Made by a program: the position numbers and the translations under genes. DNA of 64,000 bases from Lachnospiraceae bacterium. GTDB taxonomy: Bacteria; Bacillota; Clostridia; Lachnospirales; Lachnospiraceae. The DNA lies in the NCBI GenBank assembly GCA_028689655.1, contig JAQVCT010000003.1, forward strand, positions 158,005 through 222,004. Direction: 5' to 3'. Of the stretch, positions 36,571 to 44,503 are shown piece by piece. Positions within the stretch are counted from its first letter, which is position 1. Each line of letters starts with the position of its first letter. Below the pieces are notes generated by a model. It saw nothing but the letters and a program-made list of their open reading frames with translations. It did no database searches and was not told the origin of the DNA.

Positions 36571-37533
36571 CTACTGCAACAGATATACAAAATAGGCGGC
36601 ATAGCTTACCAGCATGACAATACCGCTCATTTTACGAAGCTGCATATGCTTTGCTACACAGACAAAGAGCATGACTGCTGCCAGCGTCGCGATGATACTG
36701 TCAATGATGAAATTAGATGCGAATGCCACTGGGGTGATCAGTGCCGCGGTGCCTACCACGAACAGGATGTTGAAAATATTGCTTCCCACGATATTTCCAA
36801 TGGCAATATCTGCTTTTCCTTTGATACCCGCTGTCACGGAAGTGATCAATTCCGGAAGAGAAGTTCCAAATGCCACAATGGTAAGTCCGATTAGGCGTTC
36901 ACTCATATGGAAGAAGTGTGCAATTTCTGTGGCACTGTCCACGGTAATATCACTGCCCCACACGATCAGCACCATACCGCCGATGGTACACACCAACAGT
37001 TTCCACAGGGGGTCCTGCTTTGCATCCTCGGGTATCTCCTCCACCATATCCGCCTCTCCCGTCTTCGCCATACGAAACAGATAGACCAGGAACAGGATCA
37101 TGAACAGCCATAATATCCCGCCATCCATACGACTCACCGTACCACCTGCCACGCCCAGACCTAACAGTAACAGTGTCACTACCGCCACGAAGGGAATCTC
37201 ATAGCGGAAGGTGTTTTTCTTGATGGCCAGTGGTGTGATCAACGCTGTGATTCCCAGGATCAATAGAATATTCAGAATATTACTTCCCACCACATTTCCG
37301 ATGGTAAGTGCGGCATTTCCACGAAGTGCGGCGCTGATACTGATCGCCGCCTCCGGTGCGCTGGTGCCGAAGGCACAGATGGTAAGTCCGATAACGATCT
37401 GTGGAATGCCAAAGCGATCTGCGATACCAGCCGCTCCTTCCACAAACCAGTCCGCTCCCTTTACCAGCATGAAAAACCCTACCGCCAGTAATACGACCTG
37501 AGTCAAAATCAATAAATTCTGCATTAAAAACAT
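36571..37533 (-). CDS. Calcium/sodium antiporter (CaCA family, YrbG-like)
   Basis: A 320-residue membrane exchanger with ten helices in two inverted halves. Each half carries the alpha repeat: IGLTICAFGTSAPEAAISISAALRGNAALTIGNVVGSNILNI and IGLTIVAFGTSLPELITSVTAGIKGKADIAIGNIVGSNIFNI. The acidic loop between the halves is short (about residues 175-190), as in bacterial members. ATG 37533 follows AGGAGG; an upstream frame reaching 37623 would run through the terminator of the riboswitch. The yybP-ykoY-like leader suggests control by a divalent metal, so manganese export is also possible. Confidence 0.92.
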   Translation of the reverse strand: MFLMQNLLILTQVVLLAVGFFMLVKGADWFVEGAAGIADRFGIPQIVIGLTICAFGTSAPEAAISISAALRGNAALTIGNVVGSNILNILLILGITALITPLAIKKNTFRYEIPFVAVVTLLLLGLGVAGGTVSRMDGGILWLFMILFLVYLFRMAKTGEADMVEEIPEDAKQDPLWKLLVCTIGGMVLIVWGSDITVDSATEIAHFFHMSERLIGLTIVAFGTSLPELITSVTAGIKGKADIAIGNIVGSNIFNILFVVGTAALITPVAFASNFIIDSIIATLAAVMLFVCVAKHMQLRKMSGIVMLVSYAAYFVYLLQ

Positions 37534-37558
37534 CTCATGTCCTCCTTCTTCTGTACGC

Positions 37559-37746
37559 AAAAAAAACGAGTCCTTCTGGTACACAAATAAAAGTGTACCA
37601 AAAGTCTCGTTCCCATAAATCACATCTATTTCTGATATTTACAGGGATATAGCCACCGCTTATATGCGGGCGATTGTTGGCTATATCTGATAACTACTCC
37701 CTCTTGGGTTAGTAGCAATATATCACAGTTCCACCTGACTAGTCAA
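37559..37746 (-). promoter_or_regulatory. yybP-ykoY-like (metal-sensing) riboswitch with promoter and terminator
   Basis: A minus-strand promoter TTGACT (37741-37746)/TATATT (37717-37722), spacing 18, is followed by a folded leader. P1 pairs CCAAGAG (37701-37707) with CTTTTGG (37598-37604). Next to these arms are GGGAGTAG and ACGAGAC, which resemble the conserved core of the yybP-ykoY class. Two internal stems follow (GATATAGCCA/TGGCTATATC with CCGC/GCGG above it; and a second near 37612-37645). The terminator, 37566-37610 with a T tract 37559-37565, shares bases with the 3' arm of P1, a classic switch. The class is assigned by eye. Confidence 0.65.
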
Positions 37747-38925
37747 TTCTTTTCTGTTATCTTTTTTGCTCTCTCTTTTTGGCTCTGTCTCTTTTGTCTT
37801 TTCTACCGTGAGGTTCACGGCTGTCTTCGTCCCTGTCCTCACCAACTGGAGCAGGATCTCCCACACAAAGCTCCGGGTGTCCTCATCCAGTTCCTTCATG
37901 GTATCCAGAATCTGTCTCACGCTCTCCTTCCAGTCCTGGGAAAATATGGAAAGTGGCGTGATCTGTTCGTTGGACAACACCTGAAACAGCAGATCAATGA
38001 GCCGTTTCCGTTCCTCCACCGTCATATCCATGATCCACTCATACAGCGTCTTTCCCATAATCTGAGCCTTGGTATCCAGCTTTTCCAGATAGAGGAACGA
38101 TCCCTTCTCCACCACCCAGGAAAAGGGATCATGCTGTAAGATACCCTCCTGACTGCTCCTGATGACCTGATAATCCACCTGATTTTCCAGCATCATCCCG
38201 ATGATGGAGGACTGGGGAATCATCTTTCTGATCTTCCCGGATACATAGCGATACCGACCTTCCTTCCCCATGTCTCTTCCAAAGCCCGGTCCATCCAGAT
38301 TATAGATCTGCTCTATCGCCCTCTGAACTTTGGTATCCGCATGGGTGGCGGCGTAGACTGCCAGGTTACCTCCCTTGGAATGACCTCCCATGAGAAAGAC
38401 CGATTCCCGCATCAGAATAGGCGCCACCTTTTGCAGATAGGAACGTGCCCGCTCCTGGGCTGGCACCGGGCTCATATATGCCATATTAAAGTCTTCTCTC
38501 CATCCAGCCAGCGTCTCATCCGTCCCTCGGAACGCCACGAAGGGCATCCAACCCTTCAATATAAATACCATGGCCGAGAACTGGGTCTCCTGCTCCGGTT
38601 CCACCAGATTCTCATAGTAAGAGACTTCTGTTCCACCAAAGCGTGTACTGCTGCCGGCGAGGCGCAGCAGCTCAGCATTTGCTTTCTTATCCATAATCCC
38701 CTGAAACAACTGTTGTAATGCCTGTTCCTCCAGCCCTGCTATCTCTCCCAGCGTGATATGATTCTGCACTTCCTCTATGGAAGACGCGCAGTGATCATAC
38801 TTTAGATAGGACAATTCCGACAGCACCAGACTGTCCACCGGGCAGAAAGGTCGTTGTCGGAATGTGTATGTTCCATATTCTTTTACATAAGTAATGATAT
38901 TTTCCTGTGCTGCATTGCTTTCCAT
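37723..38925 (-). CDS. DUF2974 family protein (lipase-like alpha/beta hydrolase fold)
   Basis: A 400-residue protein matching the Mbeg1-like family of Firmicutes. The nucleophile elbow is MGGHSKGGNLAVYAA (serine about residue 185), and the N-terminal block PFCPVDSLVLSELSYLKYD is typical. The C-terminus is Lys/Glu-rich. The substrate is unknown; the elbow suggests esterase or lipase chemistry in the cytoplasm. It has its own AGAGGAACG ribosome site. Its stop codon overlaps the promoter of the antiporter riboswitch, so the two are separate units. Confidence 0.82.
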   Translation of the reverse strand: MESNAAQENIITYVKEYGTYTFRQRPFCPVDSLVLSELSYLKYDHCASSIEEVQNHITLGEIAGLEEQALQQLFQGIMDKKANAELLRLAGSSTRFGGTEVSYYENLVEPEQETQFSAMVFILKGWMPFVAFRGTDETLAGWREDFNMAYMSPVPAQERARSYLQKVAPILMRESVFLMGGHSKGGNLAVYAATHADTKVQRAIEQIYNLDGPGFGRDMGKEGRYRYVSGKIRKMIPQSSIIGMMLENQVDYQVIRSSQEGILQHDPFSWVVEKGSFLYLEKLDTKAQIMGKTLYEWIMDMTVEERKRLIDLLFQVLSNEQITPLSIFSQDWKESVRQILDTMKELDEDTRSFVWEILLQLVRTGTKTAVNLTVEKTKETEPKRESKKDNRKELTSQVEL

Positions 38926-39044
38926 GGGCGTTCCTCTTACTGGTCATTCTTAGTAAGAGTATGCGCTAATGCCGCCCATCTATGCATCCCCGTCACTGAT
39001 TCTACTGAACTTCCTCCGTGATAAGAGCCGACCTGACATTGTCC

Positions 39045-40421
39045 CTAATTTGGCATCTGTGGGATTCCGTCAAATCCTTTTTGCAGATCAGCATCTGTGG
39101 GGATATAATCTGACATTTCTCCATTATTGTATTTCTCATAGGCTGTCATGTCAAAATATCCGGTTCCTGTGAGACCGAACACGATGGTCTTCGCCTCCCC
39201 TGTCTCCTTACATTTCAGGGCTTCGTCAATGGCAACGCGGATGGCATGACTGCTCTCCGGTGCCGGGAGAATGCCTTCCACTCTGGCGAACTGTTCCGCT
39301 GCCTCAAAGACAGATGTCTGCTCCACACTGCGGGCTTCCATCAATCCCTGGTCGTACAGCTCTGATAGAATAGAACTCATGCCATGGTAGCGAAGTCCTC
39401 CTGCATGGTTGGCAGATGGGATAAATCCACTGCCCAGAGTGTACATCTTCGCCAGGGGGCAGACCATTCCTGTATCGCAGAAGTCATATGCATATTTTCC
39501 TCTGGTAAGGCTTGGGCAGGACGCCGGTTCCACCGCGATAAAACGGTAGTTCTTCTCCCCGCGCAGTACTTCTCCCATGAATGGTGACAGCAAGCCGCCC
39601 AGATTGGAGCCACCGCCTGCACAGCCAATGATGATATCCGGTGTAATATCGTATTTCTCCAGTGCCTTCTTCGTCTCCAGTCCGATGACCGTCTGATGTA
39701 ATAATACCTGGGACAACACACTGCCCAGCACATAGCGGTATCCCTCCATACCGGTGGCTGCCTCCACTGCCTCGGAGATGGCACAGCCAAGACTTCCCGT
39801 GGTACCGGGATGTGCCTCCAGGATCTTCTTTCCCACATTGGTGGTCTCAGATGGCGATGGCGTCACGCTGGCTCCATAGGTGCGCATCACTTCACGTCGG
39901 AAAGGCTTCTGCTCGTAGGATACCTTTACCATGTATACCTTGCAATCCAGATCAAAATAAGAACATGCCATGGATAAGGCTGTTCCCCACTGTCCGGCTC
40001 CCGTCTCCGTGGTGACCCCTTTTAATCCCTGCTGTTTTGCATAGTATGCCTGTGCAATAGCGGAGTTCAGTTTATGACTTCCGCTGGTGTTATTGCCCTC
40101 GAATTTATAATAGATCTTTGCCGGAGTGCCAAGCTTTTTCTCCAGACAATAGGCTCTTACCAATGGTGAGGGGCGATACATCTTATAAAAATCCTGTATC
40201 TCCTGCGGAATATCCATGTATGGAGTAGTGTCATCTAACTCCTGTTTTACCAGTTCATCGCAGAATACATGACCCAGTTCCTCCGGTGTCATGGGCTGCA
40301 GTGTGCCCGGGTTCAATAATGGGGCAGGCTTTTTCTTCATATCTGCGCGCACATTGTACCATTGTGTGGGCATCTCATTCTCTTCTAGATAGATTTTGTA
40401 AGGGATTTCCCTGTTACTCAT
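39045..40421 (-). CDS. TrpB-like PLP enzyme (TrpB2-type tryptophan synthase beta)
   Basis: A 458-residue enzyme of the TrpB2 branch, longer than the standard 400. Landmarks: RPSPLVRAYCLEK, the PLP lysine in NNTSGSHKLNSAIAQAYY, TETGAGQWGTALSMAC, the phosphate cradle GCAGGGSNLGGL and the serine tail GLTGTGYFD. TrpB2 enzymes condense indole with serine, often without a TrpA partner. No trpA or other trp gene is near. A T-box leader with a UGG specifier precedes it, which supports a tryptophan role. ATG 40421 follows AGGAAGGAG; an in-frame ATG at 40496 lies without a ribosome site. Confidence 0.93.
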   Translation of the reverse strand: MSNREIPYKIYLEENEMPTQWYNVRADMKKKPAPLLNPGTLQPMTPEELGHVFCDELVKQELDDTTPYMDIPQEIQDFYKMYRPSPLVRAYCLEKKLGTPAKIYYKFEGNNTSGSHKLNSAIAQAYYAKQQGLKGVTTETGAGQWGTALSMACSYFDLDCKVYMVKVSYEQKPFRREVMRTYGASVTPSPSETTNVGKKILEAHPGTTGSLGCAISEAVEAATGMEGYRYVLGSVLSQVLLHQTVIGLETKKALEKYDITPDIIIGCAGGGSNLGGLLSPFMGEVLRGEKNYRFIAVEPASCPSLTRGKYAYDFCDTGMVCPLAKMYTLGSGFIPSANHAGGLRYHGMSSILSELYDQGLMEARSVEQTSVFEAAEQFARVEGILPAPESSHAIRVAIDEALKCKETGEAKTIVFGLTGTGYFDMTAYEKYNNGEMSDYIPTDADLQKGFDGIPQMPN

Positions 40422-40573
40422 AATCGTTCTCCTTCCTGCTGGCTCTCTGCCAGACCACTCACTGTGATGCATGGTTTCCCAATGCATTGCCTGCATACAC
40501 GGTCTGCACGAAGTGCACCTTAGATACCATGTATGCTTTACCGGATAGGAGTTCTGATTAATAGATAAATATT

Positions 40574-40917
40574 AAAAAGACTCCCATCCCAACATAAAGT
40601 TACTGCTGGGACAAGAGTTCTGATTCTCTTGCGGTGCCACCCTGCTTGATACATATCCATGTATCCTCTCAACGCATACTACCATATGCTGATCTTGTTA
40701 ACGGAGGATCTTCTCCGGCTCCACTACTCATCCACAGCCCTTATTGCTTTTCCATAAACTGTGCTCTTTCCCTTCGCCCTCAGGAGTCCATTCATCACTG
40801 CCTTTTCATGCTGCAATTCCACCATCTGCAGCTCTCTCTTATGCCAGTATCAGTAACTACTTACTCTCCCTCATCGGTTTGTGTATTTATTTTAGTACAA
40901 TAAAGTAATTGTGTCAA
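40574..40917 (-). promoter_or_regulatory. T-box riboswitch of trpB2, specifier UGG (Trp)
   Basis: A minus-strand promoter TTGACA (40912-40917)/TAAAAT (40889-40894), spacing 17, opens a leader of about 300 nt. The T-box AGGGTGGCACCGC is at 40631-40643 (complement). The terminator stem is 40579-40619 with T tract 40574-40578. In stem I, GAATGGACTCC places UGG at 40788-40790 in the specifier position, followed by A. Uncharged tRNA-Trp is therefore the expected inducer. The T-box call is firm; the codon call rests on alignment by eye and on the gene downstream. Between 40422 and 40573 there is AT-rich sequence and the ribosome site. Confidence 0.9.
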
Positions 40918-40944
40918 GAGCGAGTTTGAATTCTATGATCCCTG

Positions 40945-43536
40945 TTAATAGGCAACCACCATGATCCTCTTCTCATTGATGGGAATGCTGATATTTCCAT
41001 TGTCGGCAATCACAGTCTGATATGCAGGAACTATATTCCCTGACGCATCCGCTGCGTACACCACTGCCGTCTGTCCCGGTGTGCCATCCTGGAGATGTAC
41101 ATGGAACTGCACCTCTGTACCAATGGGTTCTGTACGGTCAAATGCGATATTCAGATAGCGCATACTATCCTTTTTCCAGCTCTCCTTGGTATGCTTAAAG
41201 TCCACTCCTTTATAAGCGGTATGATCTGTTCCACTGTGGAATGTCACCGCATCTCCCTGTCCCAGCAACACATGCAGTGCTGTGCCTTTGGTCTGATCCA
41301 GTGCACGAATCGCGGTGGCATCTATCTTCTGTGCACTGTTACCAAGATTCACGATGAGTACCGTCCCCTGTCCCTGTGCATTGGTAAGCTGTGATGGGTT
41401 GATACTGGTGATTGCCTTTGCGATACTTTCCCAGTCACGAAGGCTCTGTCCCTTATAATTCACAGTCCGTATGGAGGAATCAGCCGATGGGGTAACTGTG
41501 GCAGAACCGGAGTTACTTCCCCCACTGGAGCTGCTGCCACCACGACCGGAATGACTGTTATCACCATCACTGTCTGGCTTGGTATCATTACCCGGCTTGG
41601 TATCCTCCCCTGGCTTGGTATCCTCCCCCGGAGTTGTCTGTTCCTTCTTAAATTCCAGATATTTATAGGTAGAGAGATGTGCTGGATCATAGGTCTCTGT
41701 CTCTGTTCCATCTGCATTCACAGCCGCAATTGCTACCTTATTGCCCTCTGCGATAGTGAAAACAGCAAGATCCCCTTTACTTTCTATTGCTCCTGCGCTT
41801 CCCTTGAGGATTGCAGATTTTCCATCCGGGATATTCTTCACATCCACCTTGCCCTTGGTAACGATGGCGTAACCAGTCTGACCTTCCACCCTTCCACCGG
41901 AGATGGTCACCGTTCCATTTTCTCCGTTCTCAATCACGGATGCAACTCCCGTTACAGTTCCCCCTGTAATATTGGTCTCTCCCCCATTCACATTATTAAT
42001 TGTATTGCCATGCGTATTCTCTGAGACCTCCACCGTTCCACCGGATATATTTAAGACTCCCCCATCATTTCGAATGGCAAAACCGTCTTGACCAGCCGTC
42101 AAACTTCCACCGGATATATTGGTCGTTCCATTAGTCTGATCTATCAAATTGCGACCCACAGCATTGGACGTCACCGTTCCACCAGATATCTTTAAGGTTC
42201 CCCCATTATTTGCAATGGCATTGTCTTGCAAACTAGTCACTTCTCCACTGGAAATCTCCACATTTGACCCAGTATCATTATAGATTGCCCGACCACTGTT
42301 ATCACTATTCTTCACGGTTCCCCCTGTGATATTGGTCTTTCCTTTCTTACTATTATAAATCGAATTTGTATTCGAACCACCTGTGGACTCCATCGTTCCA
42401 CCGGATATATTTAAGGTTCCTCCCGCATTCACTACTACATGACCGTTATTTCCTTTGGCCATCTCCAGCTTTCCACCTGAGATATTGGTCGTTCCACTAT
42501 CCTGATTTATCACATAGGCACCGTATGCATTACTATCATTGCATAAAGTACCGTTCTTCACATTTATCGTACCATTACTACTATTCTGAATCGCAGCAGT
42601 ATAAGCAGTCCCACCGCTGTATATCACCTTGACATCTTGACTGTCAATGTTGAGTGTCCCCCCACCCGTATTCATGATTGCGGGTGCTCCAGTACCCTTA
42701 ATCTCACCACTGCCACAAATAGTCACTGTCTTGCTACTACTGTTATCAATTACTTTAGTACCCGAAGAACTTGTAAGATTTCCGTCCAACTTAATGGTAA
42801 TATTATACTTTGTATCCCTTGAAATAGTAAGACCTCCGGATAAATCCAAAGCTTGAGTTGTATGAATTGTTACATCTCCTGTAGCATTATTAATCGCATC
42901 TCTTAATTCTTCGAAAGTGGCGACCTTTACCTCTCCACTTGTTTCGGACAGCAGCAGAGGTGCTGCCTCTGTTCCCAGGCATACCTGTGACAGGTCAGCG
43001 CCCTCTGCACTGCACAGGGGACAGTCCTCATCGATGTATGCCTCTGCAGCGTCTTCCTCCGCTGGGACACAACGCACCTTACAGGTGCAGACTGCCTCCT
43101 CTTCCACTGGCTCTTCTATCGATTCTGCTATGGGTTCTACCACCGGCTCTGTCTGTGGGGTGCTGCACAGATCACAGGTATGGGTACAGGCAGAACCTTC
43201 CACTGCCTCTGCATAGCCACAGTCATCTGTATGATCACAGACATAGCTGTCATTCCCTGTATCTGCCTCATTGTCGCTTACGGTAGGTGCGCAGCTATAT
43301 GTTCCATCCTCCATCAGATGAGAACATGCCTTTCCCTCCACCGCTTCTACGTAGTTGCAGGTCTCATCATGCACCGCGTGATTCTCACAAGTGGTGGAAA
43401 GCTTTGCCTTACCATTTGTATCACCCGCCGTATTTTCCACTGCCAGTGCGCTCGTTGGCATCATGACCGTAGTCACGCACAGTGCGAGACCGATACCATA
43501 GATCCTCTTTTTGAATTCTTTTCCATTACACATCAT
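40945..43536 (-). CDS. Large secreted protein with Cys/His-rich repeats and a beta-solenoid of NISGGTV repeats
   Basis: An 863-residue exported protein. A signal peptide (IYGIGLALCVTTVMMPTSALA) is followed by two or three Cys/His modules (DETCNYVEAVEGKACSH, VCDHTDDCGYAEAVEGSACTHTC), a Glu-rich spacer, and another CTCKVRC module. From about residue 225 to 590 come about 14 short beta repeats built on the motif G-TLNISGGTVES..., which should form a right-handed solenoid as in pectate-lyase-like proteins. A Thr/Lys/Asp/Ser linker (about 630-690) leads to a C-terminal domain. There is no LPXTG or lipobox, so anchoring is unclear. ATG 43536 follows AAGGAGG. Its promoter has LytTR-type boxes. Confidence 0.85.
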   Translation of the reverse strand: MMCNGKEFKKRIYGIGLALCVTTVMMPTSALAVENTAGDTNGKAKLSTTCENHAVHDETCNYVEAVEGKACSHLMEDGTYSCAPTVSDNEADTGNDSYVCDHTDDCGYAEAVEGSACTHTCDLCSTPQTEPVVEPIAESIEEPVEEEAVCTCKVRCVPAEEDAAEAYIDEDCPLCSAEGADLSQVCLGTEAAPLLLSETSGEVKVATFEELRDAINNATGDVTIHTTQALDLSGGLTISRDTKYNITIKLDGNLTSSSGTKVIDNSSSKTVTICGSGEIKGTGAPAIMNTGGGTLNIDSQDVKVIYSGGTAYTAAIQNSSNGTINVKNGTLCNDSNAYGAYVINQDSGTTNISGGKLEMAKGNNGHVVVNAGGTLNISGGTMESTGGSNTNSIYNSKKGKTNITGGTVKNSDNSGRAIYNDTGSNVEISSGEVTSLQDNAIANNGGTLKISGGTVTSNAVGRNLIDQTNGTTNISGGSLTAGQDGFAIRNDGGVLNISGGTVEVSENTHGNTINNVNGGETNITGGTVTGVASVIENGENGTVTISGGRVEGQTGYAIVTKGKVDVKNIPDGKSAILKGSAGAIESKGDLAVFTIAEGNKVAIAAVNADGTETETYDPAHLSTYKYLEFKKEQTTPGEDTKPGEDTKPGNDTKPDSDGDNSHSGRGGSSSSGGSNSGSATVTPSADSSIRTVNYKGQSLRDWESIAKAITSINPSQLTNAQGQGTVLIVNLGNSAQKIDATAIRALDQTKGTALHVLLGQGDAVTFHSGTDHTAYKGVDFKHTKESWKKDSMRYLNIAFDRTEPIGTEVQFHVHLQDGTPGQTAVVYAADASGNIVPAYQTVIADNGNISIPINEKRIMVVAY

Positions 43537-43604
43537 TGATTTCCTCCTTATCATACACATATCATTTTTATGCTGCTGATCTTAAATCTTTAAATTTTAA
43601 ATCT

Positions 43605-43786
43605 GAGTCATATTAACGTCATGCTCCCTGATACTTACGGATTATTTCGCACTTCGTGCTTTCATAATCCTAAAAACATTCGAACTCCGCCCTAATCGGG
43701 CTACTTTCTCATGTTTTACGGGTCCCAAATTCATGCTATTTCGTGCGAGCACGAAACGCATGACCTTTTGACCCTGGTATCGTCAT
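43605..43786. repeat. Composite palindromic insertion in the surface protein leader
   Basis: The block starts with GTCATATTAACGTCATGCTC, the left part of family A, and ends close to GTCATATTATATCATTCC, matching its right end. Inside are hairpins GCAC-TTC-GTGC and TTTCGTGC-GA-GCACGAAA and ATGCGTTT/AAACGCAT-like pairing. It lies between the LytTR promoter and the gene, making the leader about 250 nt instead of the roughly 70 nt of the lipoprotein gene. Confidence 0.55.
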
Positions 43787-43854
43787 ATTATATCATTCCA
43801 TATTCTGTTATCCGATTCTCCTTATAAATCGACCCATTTTTTTACTAAATCGTC
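43787..43854 (-). promoter_or_regulatory. Surface protein promoter with LytTR-type direct repeats
   Basis: AATCGAC (43827-43833) and AATCGTC (43848-43854) are 21 bp apart. The minus-strand -10 TATAAT (43787-43792) is 34 bp from the nearer box. The arrangement and flanks match 31432-31500. A candidate plus-strand -10 TATACT (43910-43915) for the 65-residue gene lies on the other side. Confidence 0.6.
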
Positions 43855-43990
43855 CTGAGATGTGAAAAAATGTAGAAGTACTGTCTGCATATTTTATACC
43901 ATATGTGGATATACTAACGAGTAAGAACAGTCAGGGATATCCATACAGGGTAATGAACGGAATCCAGGTCTGGTGAAAAGGAGAGATAAG

Positions 43991-44188
43991 ATGAGTATCC
44001 TAAATGATGAAGCAATTCCTATGGGATTTGGTATGGCACTGTCACAGAATCTCAGTGCATTGAATCGCTTTTCTGCCATGAGTGAATCAGAAAAGGAAGA
44101 ACTATTGAATCGTGCAAGAGATGCAAGGAGTAAGAGTGATATGAGTGCTCTGGTAGATGAACTGTCCCACTATGAAGGTCTGATGTGA
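43991..44188 (+). CDS. Conserved small protein, 65 residues
   Basis: A soluble, helical, acidic peptide: MSILNDEAIPMGFGMALSQN, then NRFSAMSESEKEELLNRARDARSKSDMSALVDEL. I have the impression that similar MGFGMALAQN...MSESEK peptides are common in Lachnospiraceae, but I know no function. ATG 43991 follows AAAAGGAGAG; an upstream ATG at 43973 is less well placed. It is divergent from the surface protein across the LytTR boxes and is followed by a very strong terminator, so it is probably a real, separately expressed gene. Confidence 0.75.
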   Translation: MSILNDEAIPMGFGMALSQNLSALNRFSAMSESEKEELLNRARDARSKSDMSALVDELSHYEGLM

Positions 44189-44212
44189 CCTTGGGTATTC
44201 TAAACCTAATGA

Positions 44213-44264
44213 GCCCAACGCAAAAGAGCTAACCACCTAAGTGATTAGCTCTTTTGCGTTGGGC
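44213..44264. terminator. Strong terminator after the 65-residue gene
   Basis: A perfect 20-bp stem (44213-44232 with 44245-44264) around a 12-base loop. The stem itself contains the A and T tracts (CAAAAGAG/CTCTTTTG). It can act in both directions. Confidence 0.85.
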
Positions 44265-44304
44265 ATTGTACAGGTAATCCCTCCTCTGGAAGAATTACAG
44301 GTAA

Positions 44305-44384
44305 TGCGGATAACAGGAATCGAACCTGCACGGTCTCCCACTAGATCCTAAGTCTAGCGCGTCTGCCAGTTCCGCCATATCCGC
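44305..44384 (-). tRNA. tRNA-Leu (anticodon TAG)
   Basis: An 80-base cloverleaf. Acceptor GCGGATA pairs with TATCCGC; the anticodon stem CTAGA/TCTAG encloses CTTAGGA; a short variable arm and the GGTTCGAATCC T arm are present. CCA is not encoded. Confidence 0.95.
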
Positions 44385-44417
44385 TTACCGTGGCTAACCG
44401 CGTCAGCCACGAATGAT

Positions 44418-44447
44418 ATTATAACCTTTCTTCAATATCCTTGTCAA
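44418..44447 (-). promoter_or_regulatory. tRNA-Leu promoter
   Basis: On the minus strand TTGACA (44442-44447) and TATAAT (44418-44423) are 18 bases apart. A GTGGCT/AGCCAC hairpin lies between it and the tRNA. Confidence 0.75.
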
Positions 44448-44503
44448 GTATCTGGAATGCAGAATTCACTTCCAAATAAAGTCCCAATAAGGTCACCGGA
44501 ATA

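Noticed and set aside
40945..43536. LPXTG-anchored surface protein
   Set aside because: The C-terminus lacks an LPXTG motif and a hydrophobic tail with positive charges; the anchoring mode is unknown.
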